A stretch of 13,907 bases of DNA from an uncultured Achromobacter sp. (GTDB lineage Bacteria; Pseudomonadota; Gammaproteobacteria; Burkholderiales; Burkholderiaceae_B). Shown here piece by piece: positions 1 to 7,148 of this stretch; the first letter of the stretch is position 1; each line of letters opens with the position of its first letter. The notes under the pieces were generated by a model. The model saw only the letters and a list, made by a program, of their open reading frames with translations, was not told where the DNA came from and searched no databases. Location of the stretch: positions 1 to 13,907 of the forward strand of contig CAJYKY010000494.1 of the NCBI GenBank assembly GCA_913775005.1, read 5' to 3'. The position numbers were made by a program, and so were the translations under genes.

Positions 1-1
1 G

Positions 2-424
2 CCGGTGCTGGTGGCCGGCGTGGCGGTGGGCAGCCTGATCGCGGGCGCCAGCGCCTGGATGCTGGGCAGTCTTTTGGATCTGCCGCCGGATCTAAGGCTG
101 AGCCTGCTACCCCGTTCCGTGGCCACGCCGTTTGCGATGTCGGTGTCATCGCACGTGGGCGGCGTGCCGGATCTGACCGCCGTGTTCGTGATCGTGACGG
201 GCGTGTTCGGCGCGGCCATCGGTCAGCTGATGCGCCGCTGGCTGCCTTTGCGGTCAGCGCTGGCTCGCGGCGCCTTGTTCGGCATGGGCGCGCATGGCGC
301 CGGCACGGCAAAGGCCCGCGAATTGGCGGCCGATGAAGGCGCCGTCGCGGGCCTGGTGATGGTGATGGCCGGTCTGTTCAACGTGCTGGTCACGCCCGCC
401 GTTGTGGTGGGCCTGCTGGCCTGA
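2..424 (+). CDS. LrgB/CidB-family membrane protein, 3' part only
   Basis: The reading frame is open to the left edge, so the gene starts outside the window and only its last 140 residues are visible. The visible part has hydrophobic segments and the family's conserved stretches: PRSVATPFAMSVSSHVGG, then DLTAVFVIVTGVFGA, then GMGAHGAGTAKA. These match the C-terminal half of LrgB/CidB/YohK inner-membrane proteins, which are usually paired with a small LrgA/CidA partner encoded just upstream (not visible here). The family has been linked to holin/antiholin-like control of murein hydrolases and to export of small metabolites; which applies here cannot be read from the sequence. The gene ends 43 bases from the convergent LysE-type gene, and I see no T-tailed hairpin between them. 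Confidence 0.88.
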   Translation, partial: PVLVAGVAVGSLIAGASAWMLGSLLDLPPDLRLSLLPRSVATPFAMSVSSHVGGVPDLTAVFVIVTGVFGAAIGQLMRRWLPLRSALARGALFGMGAHGAGTAKARELAADEGAVAGLVMVMAGLFNVLVTPAVVVGLLA

Positions 425-467
425 CGTTGCGGGCCTGCTGTTGCCGCCAAGCGTGCCGCCCGGCCGA

Positions 468-1112
468 TCAGTGCGCCAGATCCAGCGCGACCGGGTACAG
501 CGACGCCACCAGCAGCAAGGCCATGCCCACGTTAAAGGCGCGAATCGCCCAAGGCTTGTGCAACACGCGGCGCAACGCGGTGCCGAACGTGACCCACACA
601 CCAATGCTGGGCAGGTTGACCACGCCGCAGACGATCGTGGCGATCACCAGGTTGGCGAAAAAACCGTTCTGTGGCGTATAGGTGGCGACAACGCCCACCG
701 CCATGACCCAGGCTTTCGGGTTGACCCACTGGAAGGCCGCCGCTTGCAGGAACGTGAACGGCTTGCCGCGCGCCTCGCCATCCTGCATGCCACCGGAATT
801 GGCGATCTTCCAGGCCAGGTACAGCAGGTAGGCGGCGCCGGCGTACTTCAGCACCGTGTACAACTGCGGTATTTGCTGGAAGACCGAGCCCAGGCCGATG
901 CCCACCAGGAAAATCATCAGCGTAAAACCCAGGTTCACGCCCAGCAGATGCGGCATGCTGCGGCGGAAGCCGAAGTTCAGGCCCGACGAAGCCAGCATCA
1001 CATTGTTGGGGCCGGGCGTAATCGAGCTGACCAGCGCAAACAGGGCCAGCGGGCCTAGCAGCGACGCGGACGCCAAGGGCACGTCGGCCCAGTTGCTTGG
1101 GAACAGGTTCAT
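468..1112 (-). CDS. LysE/RhtB-family amino-acid exporter
   Basis: This 214-residue, very hydrophobic protein carries the LysE/RhtB signature TPGPNNVM at residues 32-39 in the first membrane segment, and a second family stretch AFQWVNPKAWVMA in the middle. Length is typical for the family (about 205-215 residues, six membrane segments). Such proteins export amino acids such as lysine, threonine, homoserine or cysteine across the inner membrane by proton exchange; the substrate cannot be told here. The ATG overlaps the stop of the upstream EamA gene as ATGA, and AAGGA lies about 7 bases before the start, so the two genes are co-transcribed and probably translationally coupled. The divergent MocR-type regulator is the likely controller (inference). 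Confidence 0.9.
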   Translation of the reverse strand: MNLFPSNWADVPLASASLLGPLALFALVSSITPGPNNVMLASSGLNFGFRRSMPHLLGVNLGFTLMIFLVGIGLGSVFQQIPQLYTVLKYAGAAYLLYLAWKIANSGGMQDGEARGKPFTFLQAAAFQWVNPKAWVMAVGVVATYTPQNGFFANLVIATIVCGVVNLPSIGVWVTFGTALRRVLHKPWAIRAFNVGMALLLVASLYPVALDLAH

Positions 1113-2029
1113 TTTTTTGTCCTTACGATGGCGCGGCGTCCGCCGGCAATAACGGCGATCACGGCCACGGCAAACACGAACGTCGCCGGCTCCACGGATT
1201 CACCAAACAACAATGCAGCCGCCACGACAGTCAGGAAGGGTTGCAACAACTGCACTTGTCCTACTCGGGCGATGCCGCCCACCGCCAAGCCTCGATACCA
1301 GGCGAAAAATCCCAGAAACATCGACCCGAACGCCAGATAGGCGCAGGCCGACACGGTGGACGCGCTGGGCCAGTGCGCCTGGGCGCCCATCCACAGCACG
1401 GGGCCCGCCACCACGGGGGCGCTGATCGCCAAGGCCCAGCAGATGGTGCGCGATCCGCCCAGCGTGCGCGCGGCGCGTGCGCCTTCGGCATACCCCATGC
1501 CGCCCAACACCACCGCCAGAAGCAGCCACAGATAACCGGGGGTCAAGACCCCGTCGCCCTGGCGCAGCGCATAGACGGTGACCAGCAGCGCGCCCGCGAC
1601 GGCCCATCCCCAGAATACGGCTGACGGCCGTTCTCCGCTACGCATCGCGGCAAACGCCGCCGTCGACAAGGGCAACAGGCCGTTAAACACCGCCCCGTTT
1701 GCAGACGGCACGGTCTGCATCGCCAAGGACGAAGCCAAGGGCCAACCCACCACGATGCCCAGCGCCGCCAGAATGACGCCAGGCCATTCTTGCCGGTTCG
1801 GCGCCCGGCTGCGCGTGAACCACAACAGGGCCACCGCCGGTACAGCTGCCACCAGCGCGCGTCCCAGTCCGACCAGCAGGGGCGCCAGTTCAGCCACCGC
1901 CACACGCGTCATCGGAAGGGTCAGGGAAAAAACCAGCACACCCAGAAAGCCATAGCCGTAGCCTTCCCAGACGGATGGCGCGCCGGCGGGCGCAGCCTGG
2001 GGCGAGGGGTAGAGCGATGAGCGGGTCAT
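1109..2029 (-). CDS. EamA/DMT-family transporter
   Basis: This 306-residue protein has about ten hydrophobic segments in two similar halves, as expected for two EamA domains (drug/metabolite transporter superfamily). Typical stretches are GFLGVLVFSLTLPMTRVAV near the N-terminus, FNGLLPLSTAAFAA in the first half and FGSMFLGFFAWYRGLAVGG in the second. It sits in the inner membrane and probably exports a small metabolite. I chose the ATG at 2029. An in-frame TTG at 2059 would add ten residues, but neither start has a convincing ribosome binding site. It is the first gene of a two-gene operon, with its TGA overlapping the LysE ATG. Two different exporter types in one operon, next to a PLP-type regulator, suggest a shared amino-acid or amine substrate (inference). 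Confidence 0.88.
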   Translation of the reverse strand: MTRSSLYPSPQAAPAGAPSVWEGYGYGFLGVLVFSLTLPMTRVAVAELAPLLVGLGRALVAAVPAVALLWFTRSRAPNRQEWPGVILAALGIVVGWPLASSLAMQTVPSANGAVFNGLLPLSTAAFAAMRSGERPSAVFWGWAVAGALLVTVYALRQGDGVLTPGYLWLLLAVVLGGMGYAEGARAARTLGGSRTICWALAISAPVVAGPVLWMGAQAHWPSASTVSACAYLAFGSMFLGFFAWYRGLAVGGIARVGQVQLLQPFLTVVAAALLFGESVEPATFVFAVAVIAVIAGGRRAIVRTKK

Positions 2030-2113
2030 GATGAGGGCAACGGAAAGAGGGGGCGCCAAGGGCAGGGTCGCTGACAGTTGCGAGCTTGCCGGAATGCTGT
2101 CACTCTACGCATA

Positions 2114-2135
2114 GTTATCGGTACAGTACCTATAC
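2114..2135. promoter_or_regulatory. Candidate operator palindrome in the EamA-LysE / MocR divergent promoter region
   Basis: Positions 2120-2130 read GGTAC-A-GTACC, a perfect 5+1+5 inverted repeat. The match extends outward imperfectly: from the centre the plus strand reads GTACCTATAC and the minus strand GTACCGATAAC. It lies 48-58 bases before the regulator ATG and about 90 bases before the EamA ATG, a fitting place for a site controlling both genes. A TATACA hexamer at 2131-2136 could be the -10 of the regulator, but I see no good -35. Binding by the adjacent MocR protein is inference. Confidence 0.5.
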
Positions 2136-2144
2136 ACTTCTACA

Positions 2145-2160
2145 GATCACTTTGATCACT
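2145..2160. promoter_or_regulatory. Direct repeat GATCACT x2 near the MocR gene start
   Basis: GATCACT occurs at 2145-2151 and again at 2154-2160, two bases apart, giving a 9-base period. Direct repeats are a known type of recognition site for MocR/GabR proteins, so this is a second operator candidate alongside the palindrome upstream. It lies 18-33 bases before the regulator start codon, where binding could give autoregulation. Chance occurrence cannot be excluded. Confidence 0.35.
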
Positions 2161-2177
2161 GGCCTGGTCAAATCCCC

Positions 2178-3752
2178 ATGACAGTTGCTCCGTCCCCCTC
2201 CAAATCCTCTGCTTCGGCCGCCTCTTCACCCGCTTCTGCCGCCGCGGCTTCCTCGGCCGCTTCCGCGGCTTCTGCCACGAAACCTTCCTCGAAATCTTCC
2301 GCGCCTTCCGCCGCCGCTTCGCTGCCGTGGATACCCGTCCGCCAGGCGGATGCCTCGCTGGTCGCGCAATTGGCAGATGGCCTGGCCCGGCGCATCGATG
2401 AGCAGGGCCTGCGGCCCGGCACGCGCCTGCCTTCCATCCGCAAGATGGCCGAGCAATCCGGCGTCAGCCGCTTCACCGTGGTCGAAGCCTATGACCGCCT
2501 GGTGGCGCGCGGCCTGGTGCAGTCGCGGCGCGGGGCGGGGTTTTTCGTGCGGGCGCGCAGCGGCCCCTTGGCCGCGGTGGCCGCAGCGCCCGCCACGCCC
2601 CTGGCGCCGCCGGCCCGGGTAGACATCGCCTGGCTGCTGCGCAGCATGTTCCGCGAGACCACGGCGCCGGGCATGCCGGGCGGCGCGGGCCTGTTACCGG
2701 CGGATTGGCTCGACCCGGACATGGTCGCCGCCGCCGTGCGCGCGGTGGGCCGGTCTGTGCGGGCGAATCTGGTCAGCTATGGTCATCCGCAGGGCTTTGC
2801 GCCGCTGCGCCAGCAGATCGCGGCCTCGTTGCAGAACGACGGCGTGCCCGCGCATCCCGAACTGAACCTGCTGACCACCAATGGCGTCACGCATGGGCTG
2901 GACCTGATCGCGCGCCACCTGGTCAAGCCCGGGGACACGGTGCTGGTCGAAGACCCTGCCTGGTTCGTCATTTTCGGGCGTCTGGCGGCGTTCGGCGCGC
3001 GTTTGATCGGCGTGCCGCGCGGTCCCGACGGCCCGGACATCGCCCGCCTGGAACAGCTGGCGGCGCAGCACAAGCCCAAGCTCTTCATCATCAACAGCGC
3101 GGTGCATAACCCCACCGGCCACACGCTGTCGGCCGGCGTCGCCTACGACATCCTGCGCATCGCCGAGCGGCACGACTTCATGGTGGTCGAAGACGACACC
3201 TATGGTGAATTGCATCCCGGCGGCGCCATGAAACTGGCGGTGCTGGACCGCCTGAACCGCGTCATCCTGGTCAGCGGCTATTCCAAAATGCTGGCGGCGA
3301 GCCTGCGCGTCGGCTATGTGGCCGCCAACCCCGAGATCCTGCAAAAACTGGCCGACCTGAAAATGCTGGCGGGCCTGACGTCACCGGAATTGGGTGAACG
3401 CGTGGTGCACCGCGTGCTGATGGAAGGCCAGTACCGGCGCCACATCGAACGTGTCCGCACACGCGTGGACGCCGCGCGTGAACAATGCCTGAAAGGCTTG
3501 TTGAAGCTGGGCTTGACGGTGCCCCACGAGCCCAACGCGGGCATGTTCGTCTGGGCCGATTGCGGCCGCGATACCGAAGTGATCGCGCGTGAGGCCGCTG
3601 ACCAGGGGCTGCTGCTGGCCCCGGGCACGCTGTTTTCGCCATCTCAGGCGCCATCCACCATGCTGCGTTTTTCGGTGTCCATCGCTGATGACCGCGGAAT
3701 CTGGACCCAATTGGAAAAACTCTTCGCGCAAAACGGCTCCTACAATCAATAA
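2178..3752 (+). CDS. MocR-family transcriptional regulator (GntR winged helix + aminotransferase-like domain)
   Basis: This 524-residue protein has a GntR-type winged helix at about residues 57-124 (LRPGTRLPSIRKMAEQSGVS, then VVEAYDRLVARGLVQSRRG). A fold-type I aminotransferase-like domain follows. Its PLP-contact residues are visible: Asn311 in HNPTG, the EDDTY stretch around Asp339/Asp340 and Tyr342, and the Schiff-base lysine Lys370 in SGYSK. Members of this class (GabR, TauR, PdxR) sense amino acids or vitamin B6 through PLP and activate or repress adjacent genes. The divergent EamA-LysE exporter operon is the likely target. Residues 1-48 are odd: 36 of 48 are Ala or Ser, encoded by a repetitive GCx/TCx tract. 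No better in-frame start lies before the winged helix and no clear Shine-Dalgarno precedes the ATG. Confidence 0.92.
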   Translation: MTVAPSPSKSSASAASSPASAAAASSAASAASATKPSSKSSAPSAAASLPWIPVRQADASLVAQLADGLARRIDEQGLRPGTRLPSIRKMAEQSGVSRFTVVEAYDRLVARGLVQSRRGAGFFVRARSGPLAAVAAAPATPLAPPARVDIAWLLRSMFRETTAPGMPGGAGLLPADWLDPDMVAAAVRAVGRSVRANLVSYGHPQGFAPLRQQIAASLQNDGVPAHPELNLLTTNGVTHGLDLIARHLVKPGDTVLVEDPAWFVIFGRLAAFGARLIGVPRGPDGPDIARLEQLAAQHKPKLFIINSAVHNPTGHTLSAGVAYDILRIAERHDFMVVEDDTYGELHPGGAMKLAVLDRLNRVILVSGYSKMLAASLRVGYVAANPEILQKLADLKMLAGLTSPELGERVVHRVLMEGQYRRHIERVRTRVDAAREQCLKGLLKLGLTVPHEPNAGMFVWADCGRDTEVIAREAADQGLLLAPGTLFSPSQAPSTMLRFSVSIADDRGIWTQLEKLFAQNGSYNQ

Positions 3753-3781
3753 TATGCAGCTGTCTATCTGAAGGAACCGCC

Positions 3782-4126
3782 ATGTCCGCACCGATCAAAC
3801 CCCTGACCGAAAACTTTGCCGTCGCCCCGCAACTGGGTCCTGACGACATGGCCGACGTAGCCGCCGCCGGCTACAAAAGCGTGATCATCAACCGCCCCGA
3901 CTTCGAAGGCGGCCCGGATCAACCCACCGCCGCCGACGTGTCCAAGGCCGCGGAAGCCGCCGGCCTGAAAATCGAATACCAGCCCGTCGTGGGCAGCGCC
4001 ATGACCGTCTCGGACGTGGTGCGCTTTGCCGAATTGCTCAAGACGCTGCCCGGCCCCGTGCTGGCCTATTGCCGTACCGGCACCCGCTGCACCAACCTCT
4101 TCGCCGCCGCCCAGCAATTGGGCTGA
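3782..4126 (+). CDS. DUF442/TIGR01244-type phosphatase or sulfurtransferase-like protein
   Basis: This 114-residue soluble protein looks like the small domain named TIGR01244 (DUF442, beta-lactamase-hydrolase-like), which has a dual-specificity-phosphatase-like fold. The expected features are an early NRPDFEGGPDQP stretch and an active-site-like loop AYCRTGTRC, giving Cys97-x4-Arg102, with a second cysteine at 103. Family members are often encoded near sulfide-oxidation or rhodanese genes, but none is seen here, so the substrate is unknown. A good Shine-Dalgarno (AAGGAA) lies just before the ATG. The gap after the MocR gene is only 29 bases, so it may be transcribed with the regulator. No terminator separates it clearly from the universal stress gene downstream. 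Confidence 0.8.
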   Translation: MSAPIKPLTENFAVAPQLGPDDMADVAAAGYKSVIINRPDFEGGPDQPTAADVSKAAEAAGLKIEYQPVVGSAMTVSDVVRFAELLKTLPGPVLAYCRTGTRCTNLFAAAQQLG

Positions 4127-4226
4127 ACGCCCGGCTTGACGCGCATCAATCCCTTCCGGTTCGCTTGATGTGAACCGCAGGCCTTTCCGGTAGCATAAAG
4201 ATTCCTCTCAAACAGGAGCAGGCAAG

Positions 4227-4691
4227 ATGTTCAAGAAGATCCTGATTCCCACCGACGGTTCGCCGCTGTCGGCCCAAGCCGCCAACGCGGGTATTTCCTT
4301 TGCACGCTCGGTGGGCGCTGAAGTCGTCGCCTTGTACGTGACCCAGCCGTTTGCGGCCACCATCGGTTTTGACGGCATGGCTGCGGCCTACGCCATCACC
4401 GACGAAGACTACGAAAAGGCCTCGGCAGAGCAGGCCGATAAATACCTCAAGCAGATCACCGACCGCGCCGACACCGGCGGGGTCAAGTCGGAAGCGCGCG
4501 CCGTGTCCAACTTCAACGTGGCTGACGGTATCGTGCAAGCCGCCGCCGACGCGGGTTGCGACCTGATCTTCATCGGCAGCCACGGCCGCAGCGGCCTGTC
4601 GCGTCTGCTGCTGGGCAGCGTCACCGCGAAGGTGTTGTCGCTGGCCAGCACCGCCGTGCTGGTGTATCGCGTGAAGGAAGAAAAGAAGTAA
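4227..4691 (+). CDS. Universal stress protein, UspA family
   Basis: This 154-residue single-domain protein begins FKKILIPTDGS (Asp10 is the usual adenine-contacting acid) and carries the ATP-binding motif G117-x2-G120-x9-G130-S131. It therefore belongs to the ATP-binding branch of the UspA family rather than the UspA-like non-binding branch. Such cytoplasmic proteins help cells through starvation, oxidative or redox stress. AGGAG at 4214-4218 is a strong ribosome binding site 8 bases from the ATG. TTCCGGT occurs twice upstream, at 4154-4160 and 4185-4191, 31 bases apart (about three helical turns), which may be a regulator site. The gene is followed by an intrinsic terminator, so it closes the transcription unit. 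Confidence 0.93.
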   Translation: MFKKILIPTDGSPLSAQAANAGISFARSVGAEVVALYVTQPFAATIGFDGMAAAYAITDEDYEKASAEQADKYLKQITDRADTGGVKSEARAVSNFNVADGIVQAAADAGCDLIFIGSHGRSGLSRLLLGSVTAKVLSLASTAVLVYRVKEEKK

Positions 4692-4748
4692 GTGCCGGCG
4701 CTGGCGCGCGCAGCCGTGCAACGATTTGCGCCGCCAGCTTGCCAAGCA

Positions 4749-4774
4749 AGCCCCTCCTTTGAGGGGCTTTTTTT
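4749..4774 (+). terminator. Rho-independent terminator after the universal stress gene
   Basis: AGCCCCTC at 4749-4756, a CTTT loop, and GAGGGGCT at 4761-4768 form a perfect 8-base-pair stem, followed directly by a run of seven T (4768-4774). It lies 57 bases past the stop codon of the universal stress gene and separates that unit from fusA. Confidence 0.92.
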
Positions 4775-4859
4775 CGCCCATTCGAGCGCATCGATGTCCG
4801 GTCAATATCCCGCCCATACTCCGGTATGACCGGCGCAAACCAATGCCTGGCGGGAACCC

Positions 4860-4915
4860 TTGTCAAAGGTAGTGTCAAGGCTTGTATCTTGACGCGTGGC
4901 GCGTAATATTTACGC
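4860..4915 (+). promoter_or_regulatory. Cluster of inverted and direct repeats upstream of fusA; likely promoter/operator
   Basis: Several ordered motifs lie here. TGTCAA occurs at 4861-4866 and 4873-4878. GTCAAG (4874-4879) and CTTGAC (4888-4893) form an inverted repeat with an 8-base spacer. GCGTAA-TAT-TTACGC at 4901-4915 is a perfect 15-base palindrome that contains a -10-like TAATAT (4904-4909). A TTGTAT at 4882-4887 is a poor -35 at 16-base spacing. This is the only AT-rich part of the region before fusA, so it is the best promoter guess. No known regulator site is recognised with certainty. Confidence 0.45.
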
Positions 4916-4921
4916 ATCAGT

Positions 4922-5001
4922 GCGGGCGCGGTGACGCAGTACCCATCACGAAACGCGGCATGGCGCCCGCCGCGGCAACGCCCGGTCGGGCTTGCCGTTT
5001 T
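4922..5001 (+). promoter_or_regulatory. Structured leader of fusA with a terminator-like hairpin
   Basis: Two hairpins can be drawn back to back. The first pairs GCGGGCGC (4922-4929) with GCGCCCGC (4963-4970). The second, starting two bases later, pairs CGGCAA (4973-4978) with TTGCCG (4992-4997) and GCCC (4980-4983) with GGGC (4988-4991), with one bulged C and a GGTC loop, followed by TTTT at 4998-5001. The second resembles a weak intrinsic terminator and ends 18 bases before the fusA Shine-Dalgarno, so it may act as an attenuator or a roadblock on initiation. The short T-run keeps confidence modest, and GC-rich DNA easily forms hairpins. Confidence 0.4.
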
Positions 5002-5030
5002 GCCTAGTGGTTTACTGCAAGGAAGAGGCC

Positions 5031-7142
5031 ATGACCCGCAAGACGCGTATCGAGCTTTACCGCAATATCGGCATCAGCGCCCATATCGACGCGGGCAAAA
5101 CAACGACCACCGAGCGCATCCTCTTCTATACCGGCATCACGCACAAAATCGGCGAAGTCCATGACGGCGCCGCCGTGATGGACTGGATGGAACAAGAACA
5201 GGAACGCGGCATCACCATCACGTCGGCTGCCACCACCGCCTTCTGGAAGGGCATGGCGGGCAACTACCCCGAACACCGCATCAACATCATCGACACGCCG
5301 GGCCACGTGGACTTCACCATCGAAGTCGAGCGGTCGATGCGTGTGCTGGACGGCGCCGTGATGGTCTATGACGCCGTGGGCGGCGTGCAGCCGCAGTCGG
5401 AAACCGTCTGGCGCCAGGCCAACAAATACAAGGTGCCGCGCCTGGCCTTCGTCAACAAGATGGACCGCGTGGGCGCGGATTTCCTGCGCGTGCAGCGTCA
5501 GATCGCCGAACGCCTGAAGGGCGATGCCGTGCCGATCCAGCTGCCCGTTGGAGCGGAAGATCATTTCGAAGGCGTGATCGACCTGGTGAAGATGAAGGCC
5601 ATTTTGTGGGACGACGCGAGCCAGGGCGTGAAGTTCACCTACGCGGACATTCCCGAAGCCCTTCAGGCCGAGGCGCAGAAATGGCACGACAAGATGGTCG
5701 AGAAAGCCGCCGAGGCAAATGAGACGCTGCTTGAGAAATACTTGTCGGGCGAAGCGCTGACCGAAGAGGAAATCAAGCAAGGCCTGCGTGCGCGCACCAT
5801 CGCAAATGAAATCGTGCCGATGTTGTGTGGCAGCGCGTTCAAGAACAAGGGCGTGCAGGCGATGCTGGATGCCGTCATCGACTACATGCCGTCGCCCGTG
5901 GATGTGCCGGCGATCAAGGGCCACGACGAACGCGACAAGGAAATCGAGCGTCATCCCACTGATAACGAACCGTTCTCGGCGCTGGCCTTCAAGATCATGA
6001 CGGACCCGTTCGTGGGCCAGCTGGTATTCTTCCGCGTGTATTCCGGCGTGGTGAAATCCGGCGACTCGGTCTACAACCCGATCAAGGGCAAGAAGGAACG
6101 GCTGGGCCGCATCCTGCAAATGCACGCGAACGAGCGGCGGGAAATCACCGAGGTCTATGCGGGTGATATCGCGGCGGCCGTGGGCATCAAGGACGTGACC
6201 ACGGGCGACACCTTGTCGGATCCGGCGCACGTCATCATTCTTGAGCGCATGGTGTTCCCAGAGCCCGTGATCTCGCAGGCGGTGGAACCCAAGACGAAGG
6301 CCGATCAGGAAAAGATGGGCATCGCGTTGAACCGGCTGGCGCAGGAAGACCCGTCGTTCCGCGTGCGCACCGACGAGGAATCCGGCCAGACCATCATCTC
6401 GGGCATGGGCGAGCTGCATCTGGAAATCCTGGTTGACCGCATGAAGCGCGAGTTCAACGTGGAAGCCACCGTGGGCAAGCCGCAGGTGGCGTACCGCGAA
6501 ACCATCCGCAAAGCTTGCAACGAGGTCGAAGGCAAATTCGTCAAGCAATCGGGCGGCCGTGGCCAGTATGGCCACGTGGTGCTGAAGCTGGAGCCGCAAG
6601 AGCCGGGCAAGGGCTACGAATTCGTTGACGCCATCAAGGGTGGCGTGGTGCCGCGTGAATTCATTCCGGCCGTCGACAAGGGCATCCGGGAATCGTTGAA
6701 CGCCGGCGTGCTGGCGGGCTACCCCGTCGTGGATGTGAAGGCGACCTTGTTCTTCGGCTCGTACCACGACGTCGACTCGAACGAAAACGCCTTCAAGATG
6801 GCGGGTTCGATGGCGTTCAAGGAAGGCATGCGGCGTGCCGACCCGGTGCTGCTTGAACCTATGATGCAGGTGGAAGTGGAAACGCCTGAAGACTTCACCG
6901 GCAACGTCATGGGCGACTTGTCGTCTCGCCGAGGCATGGTGCAAGGCATGGAAGACATCGCGGGCGGGGGCGGCAAGGTGGTGCGCGCGGAAGTGCCGCT
7001 GGCCGAGATGTTCGGCTATTCGACGTCGCTGCGGTCGCTGACGCAGGGCCGCGCCACCTACACGATGGAGTTCAAGCACTACGCCGAAGCGCCGCGTCAG
7101 GTGGCGCAGGAAGTGATTGCGGCGCAGGGCGCCGGGCGCTAA
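5031..7142 (+). CDS. fusA: Elongation factor G (stand-alone copy)
   Basis: This 703-residue protein is a full-length translational GTPase of EF-G type that moves tRNAs and mRNA on the ribosome and works with RRF in recycling. All G motifs are intact: AHIDAGKTT at 17-25, the switch I stretch RGITITSA, DTPGH at 88-92 with the catalytic His92, and NKMD at 142-145. The domain IV and V stretches SGGRGQYGHVVL, YHDVDSNENAFKMA and LSSRRGMVQG are all present. The ATG at 5031 is chosen because the protein then begins MTRKTRIELYRNIG and GGAAGAGG lies just ahead; an in-frame start at 4992 lies inside the leader hairpin. It is not beside rpsL, rpsG or tuf, so a second copy elsewhere in the str operon is likely (inference). 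It converges on the EamA gene with 6 bases between stops. Confidence 0.96.
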   Translation: MTRKTRIELYRNIGISAHIDAGKTTTTERILFYTGITHKIGEVHDGAAVMDWMEQEQERGITITSAATTAFWKGMAGNYPEHRINIIDTPGHVDFTIEVERSMRVLDGAVMVYDAVGGVQPQSETVWRQANKYKVPRLAFVNKMDRVGADFLRVQRQIAERLKGDAVPIQLPVGAEDHFEGVIDLVKMKAILWDDASQGVKFTYADIPEALQAEAQKWHDKMVEKAAEANETLLEKYLSGEALTEEEIKQGLRARTIANEIVPMLCGSAFKNKGVQAMLDAVIDYMPSPVDVPAIKGHDERDKEIERHPTDNEPFSALAFKIMTDPFVGQLVFFRVYSGVVKSGDSVYNPIKGKKERLGRILQMHANERREITEVYAGDIAAAVGIKDVTTGDTLSDPAHVIILERMVFPEPVISQAVEPKTKADQEKMGIALNRLAQEDPSFRVRTDEESGQTIISGMGELHLEILVDRMKREFNVEATVGKPQVAYRETIRKACNEVEGKFVKQSGGRGQYGHVVLKLEPQEPGKGYEFVDAIKGGVVPREFIPAVDKGIRESLNAGVLAGYPVVDVKATLFFGSYHDVDSNENAFKMAGSMAFKEGMRRADPVLLEPMMQVEVETPEDFTGNVMGDLSSRRGMVQGMEDIAGGGGKVVRAEVPLAEMFGYSTSLRSLTQGRATYTMEFKHYAEAPRQVAQEVIAAQGAGR

Positions 7143-7148
7143 GCGGGT

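Noticed and set aside
402..1058. A 218-codon plus-strand open frame across the LysE gene.
   Set aside because: Antisense shadow with Gln/Arg/His-rich composition; the minus-strand LysE protein has the real family motifs.
4992..5030. An earlier EF-G start at 4992.
   Set aside because: It lies inside the hairpin, lacks a ribosome site and adds residues unlike EF-G; MTRKTRIELYRNIG at 5031 fits.
5004..7079. A 691-codon open frame on the minus strand inside fusA.
   Set aside because: It is antisense to a highly conserved gene, is rich in His/Arg as shadow frames in high-GC genes are, and has no recognisable domain or ribosome site. EF-G codon bias explains it.
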